DNA of 45,042 nucleotides, taken from assembly GCF_008042045.1 (NCBI RefSeq), contig NZ_RDBP01000012.1, forward strand, positions 2,640,989 to 2,686,030, in the 5' to 3' direction. The notes under the pieces are model-generated. The model did not search any database, was not told the origin of the DNA, and saw only the letters and a list, made by a program, of their open reading frames with translations. Each line of letters opens with the position of its first letter. Positions within the stretch are counted from its first letter, which is position 1. Source of the stretch: Streptomyces sp. T39. GTDB taxonomy: Bacteria; Actinomycetota; Actinomycetes; Streptomycetales; Streptomycetaceae. Of this stretch, positions 8,587 through 16,168 are shown piece by piece. A program made the position numbers and the translations under genes.

Positions 8587-10013
8587 GGTCGGTACGGGCC
8601 AGGGCGGCGATCGGCGCCACCGTCGTCGTCGCCGTCGCGCTGATCGCGGCCGGTGCGGCGGTGCTGCTCACCCTGCGTTCCAGCCTCATCGACCGCACGG
8701 ACCTGGAGGCGGAGGTCGTCGCCCGCGATGTCGCGGCGCAGCTGGCGACCGATGTGCCGCCGGGCCGGCTGGAACTCCCGGACGACGAGAGGCGGCCGGT
8801 GCAGGTGGTCGCCGAGGACGGCCGCGTCGTGGCCGTCAGCGAGCAGCTGGAGGCGATCTCGGGGACGTCGAGCACCGAGGTGGTGCCCGGTCCGGCCCCG
8901 GGCGGGACCGGCGACGAGGGCGACGATGACGACGACGACCCCGCCCGGGGCGAGGTCTCGGGCGACGAGCCGCGCTTCTCCTCGGGGGCCGCGACGGTCG
9001 ACGGGGACCGGGCCGACTACCGGTTCGCCTCCGTGGAGGTGACGTCGGGCGAGCGGCAGCAGACCTACACGGTGCACGCCGGGGCGCCCCTGACCACCGA
9101 GCAGGACGCGGTGGGCACCGTCCGGGACGCGATGCTCGTCGGCCTGCCGCTCCTGCTGGCCGTCGTCGGCTCGGTGACCTGGCTGGTCACCCGCCGGGCG
9201 CTGCGGCCGGTCGAGGGGATCCGGAGCGAGATGGCGGCGATCACGGCATCCGAGGACCTCTCGCGCCGGGTGCCGGAGCCCCCGTCCCGGGACGAGGTCG
9301 CCCGGCTGGCCCGTACGACCAACGAGACGCTGGCCGCGCTGGAGGCGTCGGTGGAGCGTCAGCGGCGGTTCGTGGCCGACGCCTCGCACGAGCTGCGCAG
9401 CCCGATCGCGTCGCTGCGCACCCAGCTGGAGGTGGGCGCCGCCCATCCCGAGCTGCTGGACGTGCCGGGGGCGGTCGAGGACACCGTACGGCTCCAGCAG
9501 CTGGCCGCCGACCTGCTGCTGCTGGCCCGGCTGGACGCGGGGGAGCGGCCGGGCGGAGCCTCGGTGGACATGGGGCGGCTGCTGCGCGAGGAGGTGGCCC
9601 AGCGCTCCGGCGACCGGGTCGCGGTCCGCGTCGACGCCGGCGAAGGGCCCGAGGTGAGCGGGGCACGCGGTCAGCTGGCCCGGGTGGTGGGCAATCTGCT
9701 CGACAACGCCCAGCGCCACGCTGCGACCGAGGTCACCGCGATCGTGCGGTCCGAGCGCGGCCAGGTCGTGCTGACCGTCGGGGACGACGGCGAGGGCGTG
9801 CCGCCTGCGGAGCGGGAGCGCATCTTCGAACGGTTCGTGCGCCTCGACGACGCCCGCACCCGTGACGACGGCGGCGCCGGGCTCGGTCTGGCGATCGCCC
9901 GCGACGTGGCCCGCCGGCACGGGGGCACGCTCACCGTGGGCTCCTCGCCCCGGGGCGGAGCCCTCTTCGAGCTGCGTCTGCCGGCGGCGGGCAGGGGCCC
10001 GGCGGCACGGTGA
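8583..10013 (+). CDS. Membrane sensor histidine kinase with acidic extracytoplasmic domain
   Basis: A 476-residue two-pass kinase. TM1 is near residues 8-31, the outer sensor domain spans 32-183 and TM2 is near 184-204. A HAMP linker follows, then the HisKA motif with His269 in DASHELRSP, N-box NLLDNAQRHA at 371-380, G1 DDGEGVP at 401-407 and G2 GAGLGLA at 431-437. The outer domain carries DEGDDDDDDP at 111-120, a strongly anionic patch also seen in the PepSY partner. Start and regulator stop overlap as ATGA. The ligand is not readable; cations or cationic peptides are a guess. Confidence 0.95.
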   Translation: MRSVRARAAIGATVVVAVALIAAGAAVLLTLRSSLIDRTDLEAEVVARDVAAQLATDVPPGRLELPDDERRPVQVVAEDGRVVAVSEQLEAISGTSSTEVVPGPAPGGTGDEGDDDDDDPARGEVSGDEPRFSSGAATVDGDRADYRFASVEVTSGERQQTYTVHAGAPLTTEQDAVGTVRDAMLVGLPLLLAVVGSVTWLVTRRALRPVEGIRSEMAAITASEDLSRRVPEPPSRDEVARLARTTNETLAALEASVERQRRFVADASHELRSPIASLRTQLEVGAAHPELLDVPGAVEDTVRLQQLAADLLLLARLDAGERPGGASVDMGRLLREEVAQRSGDRVAVRVDAGEGPEVSGARGQLARVVGNLLDNAQRHAATEVTAIVRSERGQVVLTVGDDGEGVPPAERERIFERFVRLDDARTRDDGGAGLGLAIARDVARRHGGTLTVGSSPRGGALFELRLPAAGRGPAAR

Positions 10014-10164
10014 GAGCGTGGATGTTTCCGCGGTGTTGCAGTCTTCTGGCCAACTCCGCGGGCGCTCTTCCACCCCGTCCGGACGGTGCCTAAGGTCCGG
10101 TGTCGGCCGCCGGGAGCACACACACGCCGGCGGCGCCGTCCGTGCACGCGACCGAGGAGCGACC

Positions 10165-11448
10165 ATGGCCCACCACGCCCTGTCGGAGTCCGCCTACGAC
10201 CGCAGGCGGCTGCGCCAGTGGTCGCGGGGCGAGGCCCGCGGCGCCGGTCTCCACCGGCGGGAGATGCTGGGGCTGCTGGCCGCGGCCGGGGCGTCCCTCC
10301 CGCTCGCGGGAGCCGCGTCCGGCGCCGCGGCCGCGGCCCCCGGCCCGTCCTCCGCGGCGCCGGCCGCCGCCCCCGGGATCGTCAAGCCGCTGCCGCCGGA
10401 GCTGTTCACGGTGCGCGGCACCAACGCGGAGACGGTCTTCTCGTCGTTGCGCGGCACGGGGGTGCTCACCCCTGCCGACCGCTTCTTCGTCCGGAACCAC
10501 ACCGTCACCCCTCGGATCGACGCGGCCGGCTGGGAACTGACGGTGTGGGGGAGCGGGCTCGGCGGCGGGCCGGTCCGCTTCTCGTACGACGAGCTGAGGG
10601 CCCTGCCGGCCACCACGGCCACGGCCTTCGTCGAGTGCGCGGGCAACGGCCGCAGCTTCTACACCACCCAGCAGGGGCAGCAGGTCAGCGGCACCGCGTG
10701 GACGCTGGGCGCGATCGGCGTCGCCCGCTGGCGCGGGGTGCGTCTGGGCGAGGTGCTGCGCCGGGCGGGGGTGACACGGCACGCCGTCGACGTCCTGCCG
10801 CGCGGTCTCGACGACGAGGTGGTCAGCGCGGGCGTGAACCTGGGCCGCGTCCGCAGGCCGCTGCCGCTCGCCAAGGCGCTGGACGACGTGCTGCTGGCGT
10901 ACGAGATGAACGGCGAGCCCCTGCCGCCCGACCACGGCCACCCCGTGCGGCTGATCGTGCCGGGCTGGGTCGGCATCTCCTCGGTGAAGTGGGTCGGCGA
11001 CATCGAGGTGAGCGACGAGCCGCTCTACACGCCGTGGAACACCGACATGTACCGGCTGTTCGGCCCGGAGCACCCGCCGCAGGGCAGTGCTCCGCTGACC
11101 CGGCAGACACTGAAGAGCGCGTTCGAGCTGGATCGGGACGCGACCCTGCCGGCACGGCGGCCGGTGCGGCTCACCGGGCGCTCGTGGTCCGGCGCCGCGC
11201 CGGTGCGCGAGGTGGAGATCAGCACGGACGGCGGAGCGCACTGGCGCCGCGCCCGGCTGCACGACGTGCCCCGTCCGGGCAGCTGGGTGCGCTGGTCCGC
11301 GACCTGGGTGCCGACGGCGCCGGGGCCCGCGGTGCTGCTGGCACGGGCGACGGACCGGGCCGGGCGGACCCAGCCGGACGTCTCGGTGCACAACACCCAG
11401 GGCTATCTCTTCGACGCGGTCGTACGGCACCCGGTGACCGTGGTCTGA
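10165..11448 (+). CDS. Tat-exported sulfite-oxidase-like molybdopterin enzyme
   Basis: A 427-residue protein with a twin-arginine-like signal (HRREMLGLLAAAG, residues 30-42) and Ala/Pro-rich cleavage region up to about 70. The oxidoreductase molybdopterin-binding domain follows, with the Mo-ligating cysteine at Cys158 in FVECAGNGRSF. The C-terminal part (about 310-427) is the Ig-like Mo-cofactor oxidoreductase dimerisation domain. The start is chosen at the ATG with GAGGAG 5 nt upstream; the frame is open further up, inside the kinase gene. Family members oxidise sulfite or reduce small oxides outside the membrane. No haem domain or partner cytochrome is encoded nearby, so the electron acceptor is unknown. 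Confidence 0.9.
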   Translation: MAHHALSESAYDRRRLRQWSRGEARGAGLHRREMLGLLAAAGASLPLAGAASGAAAAAPGPSSAAPAAAPGIVKPLPPELFTVRGTNAETVFSSLRGTGVLTPADRFFVRNHTVTPRIDAAGWELTVWGSGLGGGPVRFSYDELRALPATTATAFVECAGNGRSFYTTQQGQQVSGTAWTLGAIGVARWRGVRLGEVLRRAGVTRHAVDVLPRGLDDEVVSAGVNLGRVRRPLPLAKALDDVLLAYEMNGEPLPPDHGHPVRLIVPGWVGISSVKWVGDIEVSDEPLYTPWNTDMYRLFGPEHPPQGSAPLTRQTLKSAFELDRDATLPARRPVRLTGRSWSGAAPVREVEISTDGGAHWRRARLHDVPRPGSWVRWSATWVPTAPGPAVLLARATDRAGRTQPDVSVHNTQGYLFDAVVRHPVTVV

Positions 11449-11457
11449 CCGGGTGCC
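11426..11457 (+). terminator. 10-bp hairpin spanning the molybdoenzyme stop codon
   Basis: GGCACCCGGT (11426-11435) and ACCGGGTGCC (11448-11457) pair perfectly around a 12-nt loop. It sits between convergent genes, only 15 nt from the end of the marR gene, so it can serve both. Confidence 0.6.
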
Positions 11458-11471
11458 GGCGGCCGCACCGG

Positions 11472-11948
11472 TCAGAGCTTGCCGCGCCTGCCCCGCAGGT
11501 GCTCGGCGACGGGGGTGAGCGAGGCGCGCAGTTCGGCGAGCGCCTCGGGCGACATCATGTCGATGAAGTGCTTGCGCACGGAGGCGACGTGGTGCGGTGC
11601 GACCTTGCGCATGGTGTCGACGCCGTCGTCGGTGAGCACCGCGTACAGGCCACGGCGGTCGGACTCGCAGTTCTCGCGCCGGACGAGTCCGGCGCTCTCC
11701 ATACGGGTGATCTGGTGGGAGAGGCGGCTCTTCGACTGGAGGGTGGCCGCGGCGAGGTCGCTCATCCGCATGCGCCGCTCGGGCGACTCGGAGAGGTTGA
11801 CCAGGATCTCGTAGTCGTTGTTGGTCAGGCCGAACGGCTGGAGGTCTTTCTCGAGCTGGTGCATGAGCAGCTTGTTGACTTCCAGGTGCGTGCGCCAGGT
11901 GCACTGCTCTTCGTCGGTCAGCCAGCGCGTGGCCGTCTCGGTCTCCAT
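11472..11948 (-). CDS. MarR-family transcriptional regulator
   Basis: A 158-residue winged-helix repressor. The helix-turn-helix lies around residues 58-82 (MSDLAAATLQSKSRLSHQITRME) and the wing around 88-108 with SDRRGLYAVLTDDG. Terminal helices form the dimer interface. The ATG is 6 nt downstream of a TAGTAT box with no SD, so the message is probably leaderless. The gene points away from the AIM24 operon and converges on the molybdoenzyme gene. Ligand and targets are unknown; the short AT-rich region in front of it may carry its own operator. Confidence 0.93.
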   Translation of the reverse strand: METETATRWLTDEEQCTWRTHLEVNKLLMHQLEKDLQPFGLTNNDYEILVNLSESPERRMRMSDLAAATLQSKSRLSHQITRMESAGLVRRENCESDRRGLYAVLTDDGVDTMRKVAPHHVASVRKHFIDMMSPEALAELRASLTPVAEHLRGRRGKL

Positions 11949-11960
11949 ATAGAGATACTA
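11946..11960 (-). promoter_or_regulatory. -10 box for leaderless marR transcript
   Basis: On the minus strand TAGTAT (11960-11955) is followed by 6 nt and then ATG (11948-11946). The surrounding ~40 nt are unusually AT-rich for this genome. No good -35 is visible. Confidence 0.5.
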
Positions 11961-11991
11961 TCCTAAGAAGTTGAAATATGGACGAAGTCGG

Positions 11992-12061
11992 GGAGTGTGA
12001 CGTCTCCTGCCCCGCGCGCAAGCGTGCGCGCCAGGGGTGCAGGCGTTCGACGTCACACTCC
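11992..12061 (-). terminator. Long hairpin behind the AIM24 operon
   Basis: GGAGTGTGACGTC (11992-12004) is matched perfectly by GACGTCACACTCC (12049-12061). Inside, CCTGC pairs with GCAGG, CCCC with GGGG, and GCGCGC with GCGCGC around an AAGC-type loop, so nearly the whole 70 bp folds back. It begins 13 nt after the last AIM24 stop and ends 44 nt before the marR start. Termination is the simplest role; the two flanking GACGTC half-elements could also bind a protein. Confidence 0.65.
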
Positions 12062-12073
12062 GCAGACTACCGC

Positions 12074-12856
12074 TCACAGGCCGAAGCGACGCTGGAGGTC
12101 GCCGAGCTGGCCGGGAAGACGCGGTGCGGATCCGTGCTGACCGCCGCCCGGCGCCCCCGGGTGCCCGCCGGGAACGCCCGGCCCGCCGCCCACGACGCCG
12201 GTCGCCCGCTCCGGCATCAGCACCTCGCTCGACTGCAGCAGCACCGTGCCCGCGCCGACGAACTCGAACTGGTGCTCCTCGCCGGACGCCCCGCCCACGC
12301 CGGTGAGCGCGCGCAGTCCGCCCATGACCCCGGACATGTACCCGTGGTCGTAGTGGTGGCACGGCGAGGGGCAGTCCGCCCAGCCCACCAGCGCCTGCGG
12401 GTCCACCCGCACGGGAGGCTCCATGAACACCACCGGCCCGTTGGACGCGGCCACGAACGTGCCGGTGCCGATCAGGGTCAGGAAGCCCGGCACGATCGAC
12501 TGCTTCAGGGCCAGCGTCGGCTGGTAGGCGAGCAGGTTGCCGGCCCGGATGGTGAGGTTTCCGTCGTCGAGGTCGAAGGAGTTCACGTCGAAGGCACGGT
12601 CCGCGAGCAGCATCTTGCCGCTGCCCTCGGCGACCACCCAGTCGCTCGCGTGCAGCGGCGAGTGGAAGGAGGTCCGCATCAGGCGGTCGAGCCGCCCGTG
12701 GCCGATTCCGTTGAAGTCGATGCGCCCGTAGTAGGCGATCATCTTGCCCTTCTGCAGGAACCACGGACTGCCCTTGAGCTCCACGCAGAAGGTGTACGCG
12801 TCGACGTTGTCGTCGCTCGGCAGGGTCGAGGGGTCGTGGATGACGGGCGTGCTCAC
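12074..12856 (-). CDS. AIM24-family protein, third gene of the triplet
   Basis: A 260-residue beta-rich protein of the AIM24/TRAP-like family. It shows the family pattern of short beta turns around Gly, such as YYGRIDFNGIGHG, GSGKMLLADRAFDV and NLLAYQPTL, and a PVRVDPQALVGWADC segment. The C-terminal 40 residues form a Gly/Pro-rich tail absent from its two neighbours. The GTG start overlaps the stop of the preceding gene as GTGA. There is no signal peptide. The family's molecular role is not established; the fungal founder affects mitochondrial inner-membrane organisation. A Cys-His cluster (WADCPSPCHHYDHG) might bind metal, which is inference. Confidence 0.85.
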   Translation of the reverse strand: MSTPVIHDPSTLPSDDNVDAYTFCVELKGSPWFLQKGKMIAYYGRIDFNGIGHGRLDRLMRTSFHSPLHASDWVVAEGSGKMLLADRAFDVNSFDLDDGNLTIRAGNLLAYQPTLALKQSIVPGFLTLIGTGTFVAASNGPVVFMEPPVRVDPQALVGWADCPSPCHHYDHGYMSGVMGGLRALTGVGGASGEEHQFEFVGAGTVLLQSSEVLMPERATGVVGGGPGVPGGHPGAPGGGQHGSAPRLPGQLGDLQRRFGL

Positions 12857-13503
12857 AGCTTCTCCTCCGACGCCTGGACGTAGACCGCACCGCTGCCGCT
12901 CAGCTCCAGCTGGAACGCCTCGCCCGAGCCGCGCCCCACCATGTCACGCCAGCCGAGGGCGGTGGAGAGCTTGTTGCGCACGTCGCCGTGGTGGGCGACG
13001 TACGCCTGCGGGTCGACGTGGACGGCCCGCCCCGGGGTCACGGGCAGTTCGATCACCCCGCCGTGGGCCATCACCGCGACCGCGCCGTGGCCCTTCAGCG
13101 TCGTGGTGAACAGACCCTGGCCGGTGACCTGTCCGCGCACCATGCCCATGACCCCGCCCTGCGAGCCCATGAACATCGTGCCCTGCGTCAGGGTGCCGTC
13201 GAAGGCCAGCAGCCGGTCGGCCTCGACGTAGAGGGTGTCGCCGGAGAGCTGGATCACCTGGATGTGGTGCCCGCCGTGGCCGAACATGACCGTGCCGTTG
13301 CCCTCCACGGTCATCAGGGGCGTCGCCTCGTTCGCCACCCGGCGCCCGATCATGGACATCACGCCGCCCTGGCCGCCCTGGACGTTGGGCGTGAACGACA
13401 CCTCGCCGCGGTAGGCGAGCATCGCGCCCCGCTGGGAGAACATCTTCTGCCCCGGTGCGATCGTGGCCTCGACCACCCGGGAGTTCACCTCTCGGAACGG
13501 CAT
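12853..13503 (-). CDS. AIM24-family protein, second gene of the triplet
   Basis: This 216-residue protein has the AIM24 fold: MLAYRGEVSF, GTVMFGHGGHHIQVIQL, LYVEADRLLAFDGTL and the conserved VHVDPQAYVAHHG near the C-terminus. The many GGVMGM-type turns are typical. The ATG at 13501-13503 overlaps the upstream stop by one base (TGATG) and its own stop overlaps the next start by 4 nt. The three genes are therefore almost certainly one translationally coupled unit. No catalytic residues are recognisable and no export signal is present. Confidence 0.87.
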   Translation of the reverse strand: MPFREVNSRVVEATIAPGQKMFSQRGAMLAYRGEVSFTPNVQGGQGGVMSMIGRRVANEATPLMTVEGNGTVMFGHGGHHIQVIQLSGDTLYVEADRLLAFDGTLTQGTMFMGSQGGVMGMVRGQVTGQGLFTTTLKGHGAVAVMAHGGVIELPVTPGRAVHVDPQAYVAHHGDVRNKLSTALGWRDMVGRGSGEAFQLELSGSGAVYVQASEEKL

Positions 13504-14141
13504 CAGACGTCGCCCCCCACCGTGTTGCGCTCGCTGGGCTGCACGTACACCAGGCCGTCGCCCTCGAAGCGGATCTGGAACGCCTCGCCGCCGCCCTCGC
13601 CGAGGAACGTGCGGAAGGTCACGCCCGACTGGAAGTCCTGGCGCAGGCTGCCCTGGTGGGCGATGTACGCGCCGGGGTCGACGGAGAGCGGGTACTGGGG
13701 CGTGACCCGCAGCACGACCGCGGGCCCGTCGGACATGATCGCGGCCTGTCCGGTGCCCTCCACCGTCGTGGTGAACAGACCGTTGCCCTGGGACGCGCCC
13801 CGCAGGCCCGTGAACGTGGTGCCGGTGCGCAGCCCCCCGTCGGTGCACAGCAGATTGCTGGACTCGACGTACAGGGTGTCGCCGGTGAGCCGTACGACGC
13901 TGATCTCGCTCGCCCGGTCGGCGAACCAGCAGGTCCCCTCCCCCTTCACCTCCATCACGGTCATCTGCTCGCCGGTGAGCCGGCGGGTGACCATCCCGCG
14001 CAGGCCCTCGCCGCCGCCGGACAGCTTCTTGAAGGTCATCCGGCCGTCGTAGGCGACCATCGAGCCGTTCTTCGCGTTGACGGTGTCGCCGGTCATGTCG
14101 ACGGCGAGCACCTTGCTTCCCTGGAGTCGGAACGTTGCCAC
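13503..14141 (-). CDS. AIM24-family protein, first gene of the triplet
   Basis: A 212-residue paralogue of the two following genes, sharing SMVAYDGRMTF, LYVESSNLLCTDGGL and LSVDPGAYIAHQG. The GTG at 14139-14141 gives a start just before FRLQGSKVLAVDMTGD, which I take as the family N-terminus. The frame is open to 14234 but the extra residues are Pro-rich and unlike the family. No clear SD precedes it. It diverges from the DUF3817 gene across about 170 nt that should hold both promoters. The start choice is moderately sure. Confidence 0.85.
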   Translation of the reverse strand: MATFRLQGSKVLAVDMTGDTVNAKNGSMVAYDGRMTFKKLSGGGEGLRGMVTRRLTGEQMTVMEVKGEGTCWFADRASEISVVRLTGDTLYVESSNLLCTDGGLRTGTTFTGLRGASQGNGLFTTTVEGTGQAAIMSDGPAVVLRVTPQYPLSVDPGAYIAHQGSLRQDFQSGVTFRTFLGEGGGEAFQIRFEGDGLVYVQPSERNTVGGDV

Positions 14142-14311
14142 GGACAGGACGGTAACGGGTCGACCCGGCCCCGGACAGGGCCCTTGAGGAGGATCCGGAC
14201 CCTGACAAAGGCTTGGCAAAGAAGGCTGCCACAATGGGTCCGGCGCTTGTGCACCGATTCACAAGATCGCCTCGCCCCGCCATGCCCACTTCGACGTCGA
14301 AGGTGCCTCAC

Positions 14312-14656
14312 GTGGACATCAAGACCGCATCCTCCCTCCACCGCCTCCGCCTGGTCTCGGCGCCCGAGGCCGTGTCGTTCCTCCTGCTGCTCGTCTGCTC
14401 GGTGCTCAAGCGCACCACGGACTTCAACGCGGTCCCGGTCATGGGTGCGATCCACGGCTTCCTCTTCGTCGTCTACGTCCTCTTCTGGCTGGACGCCTGG
14501 AACCGGACCAAGTGGAGCCTCGGCACCGCCGCCTTCTACTTCGCGATGTCCGTCCTGCCCTTCGGCGGCTTCTTCGCCGAGCGCCGGCTGAAGCGCGAGG
14601 CCGCCGACGCCGTCATCGCCTCCCGCGCCCGCGCCGAGGGCACGGTGAACGCATGA
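14312..14656 (+). CDS. DUF3817 small membrane protein
   Basis: A 114-residue integral membrane protein with about three hydrophobic segments: around [26 protein letters not shown] and [16 protein letters not shown], the last followed by a charged RRLKREA helix. DUF3817 has no known function. I chose the GTG at 14312 because GAAGG (14299-14303) lies 8 nt upstream and the protein then begins [19 protein letters not shown]. An ATG at 14282 would add ten residues but lacks an SD. The stop overlaps the next start as ATGA. A second DUF3817 gene lies 3.8 kb further on. Confidence 0.82.
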   Translation: MDIKTASSLHRLRLVSAPEAVSFLLLLVCSVLKRTTDFNAVPVMGAIHGFLFVVYVLFWLDAWNRTKWSLGTAAFYFAMSVLPFGGFFAERRLKREAADAVIASRARAEGTVNA

Positions 14657-14946
14657 TCGTCGCGTTCTCCGTCACACCGCTCGGTGTCGGCGAGGACGTC
14701 GGCGCCCATGTGGCCGAGGCCGTGCGCGTGGTCCGCGAGTCCGGGCTGCCGAACCGCACCGACGCGATGTTCACCACCCTGGAGGGGGACTGGGAGGAGG
14801 TCATGGACGTCGTCCGGCGCGCCGTCGCCGCCGTCGAGGCCCGTGCGCCGCGTGTCTCCCTCGTGCTGAAGGCGGACATCCGTCCCGGCGTCACGGACGG
14901 TCTCACCTCCAAGGTGGAGACGGTGGAGCGGTACCTCGGCGGCTGA
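14653..14946 (+). CDS. MTH1187-type thiamine-binding domain protein
   Basis: A 97-residue protein that begins [17 protein letters not shown] and contains [19 protein letters not shown], the pattern of the MTH1187/YkoF thiamine-binding family, a ferredoxin-like fold. These proteins bind thiamine-related pyrimidines or other small ligands. It overlaps the DUF3817 gene by 4 nt, so the pair is coupled. This suggests a link between the membrane protein and thiamine or a similar ligand. No thiamine riboswitch or biosynthetic gene is visible nearby. Confidence 0.87.
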   Translation: MIVAFSVTPLGVGEDVGAHVAEAVRVVRESGLPNRTDAMFTTLEGDWEEVMDVVRRAVAAVEARAPRVSLVLKADIRPGVTDGLTSKVETVERYLGG

Positions 14947-14966
14947 CCCCGCTCCGAAGCTCCCCG

Positions 14967-14991
14967 AGCCCCCGGCCCTGGGCCGGGGGCT
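14967..14991 (+). terminator. GC-rich hairpin after the thiamine-binding gene
   Basis: AGCCCCCGGCC (14967-14977) and GGCCGGGGGCT (14981-14991) form an 11-bp perfect stem with a 3-nt loop, 20 nt after the stop codon. Confidence 0.8.
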
Positions 14992-15106
14992 TGCGCGTGC
15001 CCGGCAGCGGAGGCGGGGGCACTCCCGGACCGGTCGCCCGGCGCGCCGTCCGCCCCCCCCGGGAGGCCGCCGCCTCCTGTCCGCTTCCGCGTGCCCGGTG
15101 CGCAGG

Positions 15107-16096
15107 TCAGCTCTCGGGGGAGGCGGCAAGGGTGGTCCCGAGCGGGGTGCGCTCGTACAGCACCTGGTGGCCGTAGCGGCGGGAGGTGAGCAGACCCGCC
15201 TCCCGCAGCACCGCCAGATGCGCCGACACCGTCGACGGCGCCAGGGACAGCCGCCGGGCCAGCACCGAGGTCCCGGCCGGCTCGTCCAGCGCGCACAGCA
15301 CATCGGCGCGCACCCGGCCCAGCAGCGCGCCCAGCGCCGCCGGGGTCCGGCCCGTCGGGCGGGTCCACAGCCCGCCGATCCCGCGCACCGGGTAGATCAC
15401 GGCCGGCTGCCAGGGCGGCTCGTACCCGCTGATCACATCGGGCCAGCAGAACACGCTCGGCATCAGCACCAGGCCGCTGCCGCCGAGGACCCGGGTGTGG
15501 TCACCCCGCATGCCGGCGATCGTGAGCGTGGACTCCTCCCAGATCAGCCGCGGGCTCAGCTCGCCCACCAGCCGTTCGAAGCCGCCCTCCGCGAGCCGCC
15601 GCGAGTGGTGGGCCACGTCCGCCTCCAGCAGCGCGCGCAGCCGGGGCCACTCCGGTTCGACCAGGGTGTGCCACGCCTGCTCGACGAGGTCCGCCAGCCG
15701 CGCGACCGTGCGGGCGGGATCGGCGAGCAGCGCCCGCCCGGCCGGGCTGTCGCGGCGGCCGGGGACGGAGTCCAGCGCCGCCCGGATGTCCGTCAGCGCG
15801 ACCTCGGGGGGCGTCGCCCGCACCCGGACGATCTCCTCCTCGAACGAGGCCGCTGACCCCTGCGGCACCGGGCAGATGAAGTCCGGGTTGTGGCCGCCCG
15901 CCGGCATCAGCATCCACAGCGGGCGCAGATCGAGCGCGGCGGCCGCCTCCCTGATGCGGCGCAGCCACGGCAGGTGGTATCCGTGCCGCTCGGGCCGGTC
16001 CAGGGTGCGCACCGCCTCCTGCGTCTCCCACAGCGGGGACACCGCGAACCGGCAGCGCAGCAGGTCCTCTTCGTCGAGCAGCAACTGGAACGGCAT
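15107..16096 (-). CDS. ArsR/HTH-type transcriptional regulator with large N-terminal domain
   Basis: A 329-residue protein. Residues 1-240 form a domain I do not recognise functionally, with a helical part and the motif GYEPPWQPAVIYPVRG. The C-terminal ~75 residues are a winged helix of ArsR type: RADVLCALDEPAGTSVLARR, then SPSTVSAHLAVLREAGLL-like recognition helix and wing. GGAGG precedes the ATG by 4 nt. It diverges from the MFS exporter gene over 72 nt, so it most likely regulates that transporter. The ligand is probably sensed by the N-terminal domain. Confidence 0.87.
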   Translation of the reverse strand: MPFQLLLDEEDLLRCRFAVSPLWETQEAVRTLDRPERHGYHLPWLRRIREAAAALDLRPLWMLMPAGGHNPDFICPVPQGSAASFEEEIVRVRATPPEVALTDIRAALDSVPGRRDSPAGRALLADPARTVARLADLVEQAWHTLVEPEWPRLRALLEADVAHHSRRLAEGGFERLVGELSPRLIWEESTLTIAGMRGDHTRVLGGSGLVLMPSVFCWPDVISGYEPPWQPAVIYPVRGIGGLWTRPTGRTPAALGALLGRVRADVLCALDEPAGTSVLARRLSLAPSTVSAHLAVLREAGLLTSRRYGHQVLYERTPLGTTLAASPES

Positions 16097-16129
16097 CCGC
16101 CCTCCGGCGTGGATTCGGCTGGGGACGAA

Positions 16130-16135
16130 AGTCTA
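16130..16135 (-). promoter_or_regulatory. Possible -10 of the ArsR-like gene
   Basis: TAGACT on the minus strand lies about 34 nt before the start codon. It is the only TANNNT box in the 72-nt divergent spacer. No good -35 is visible. Confidence 0.3.
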
Positions 16136-16168
16136 GGGAGCGGCCGCCCGTCTCGGCACCCTGTCCCC

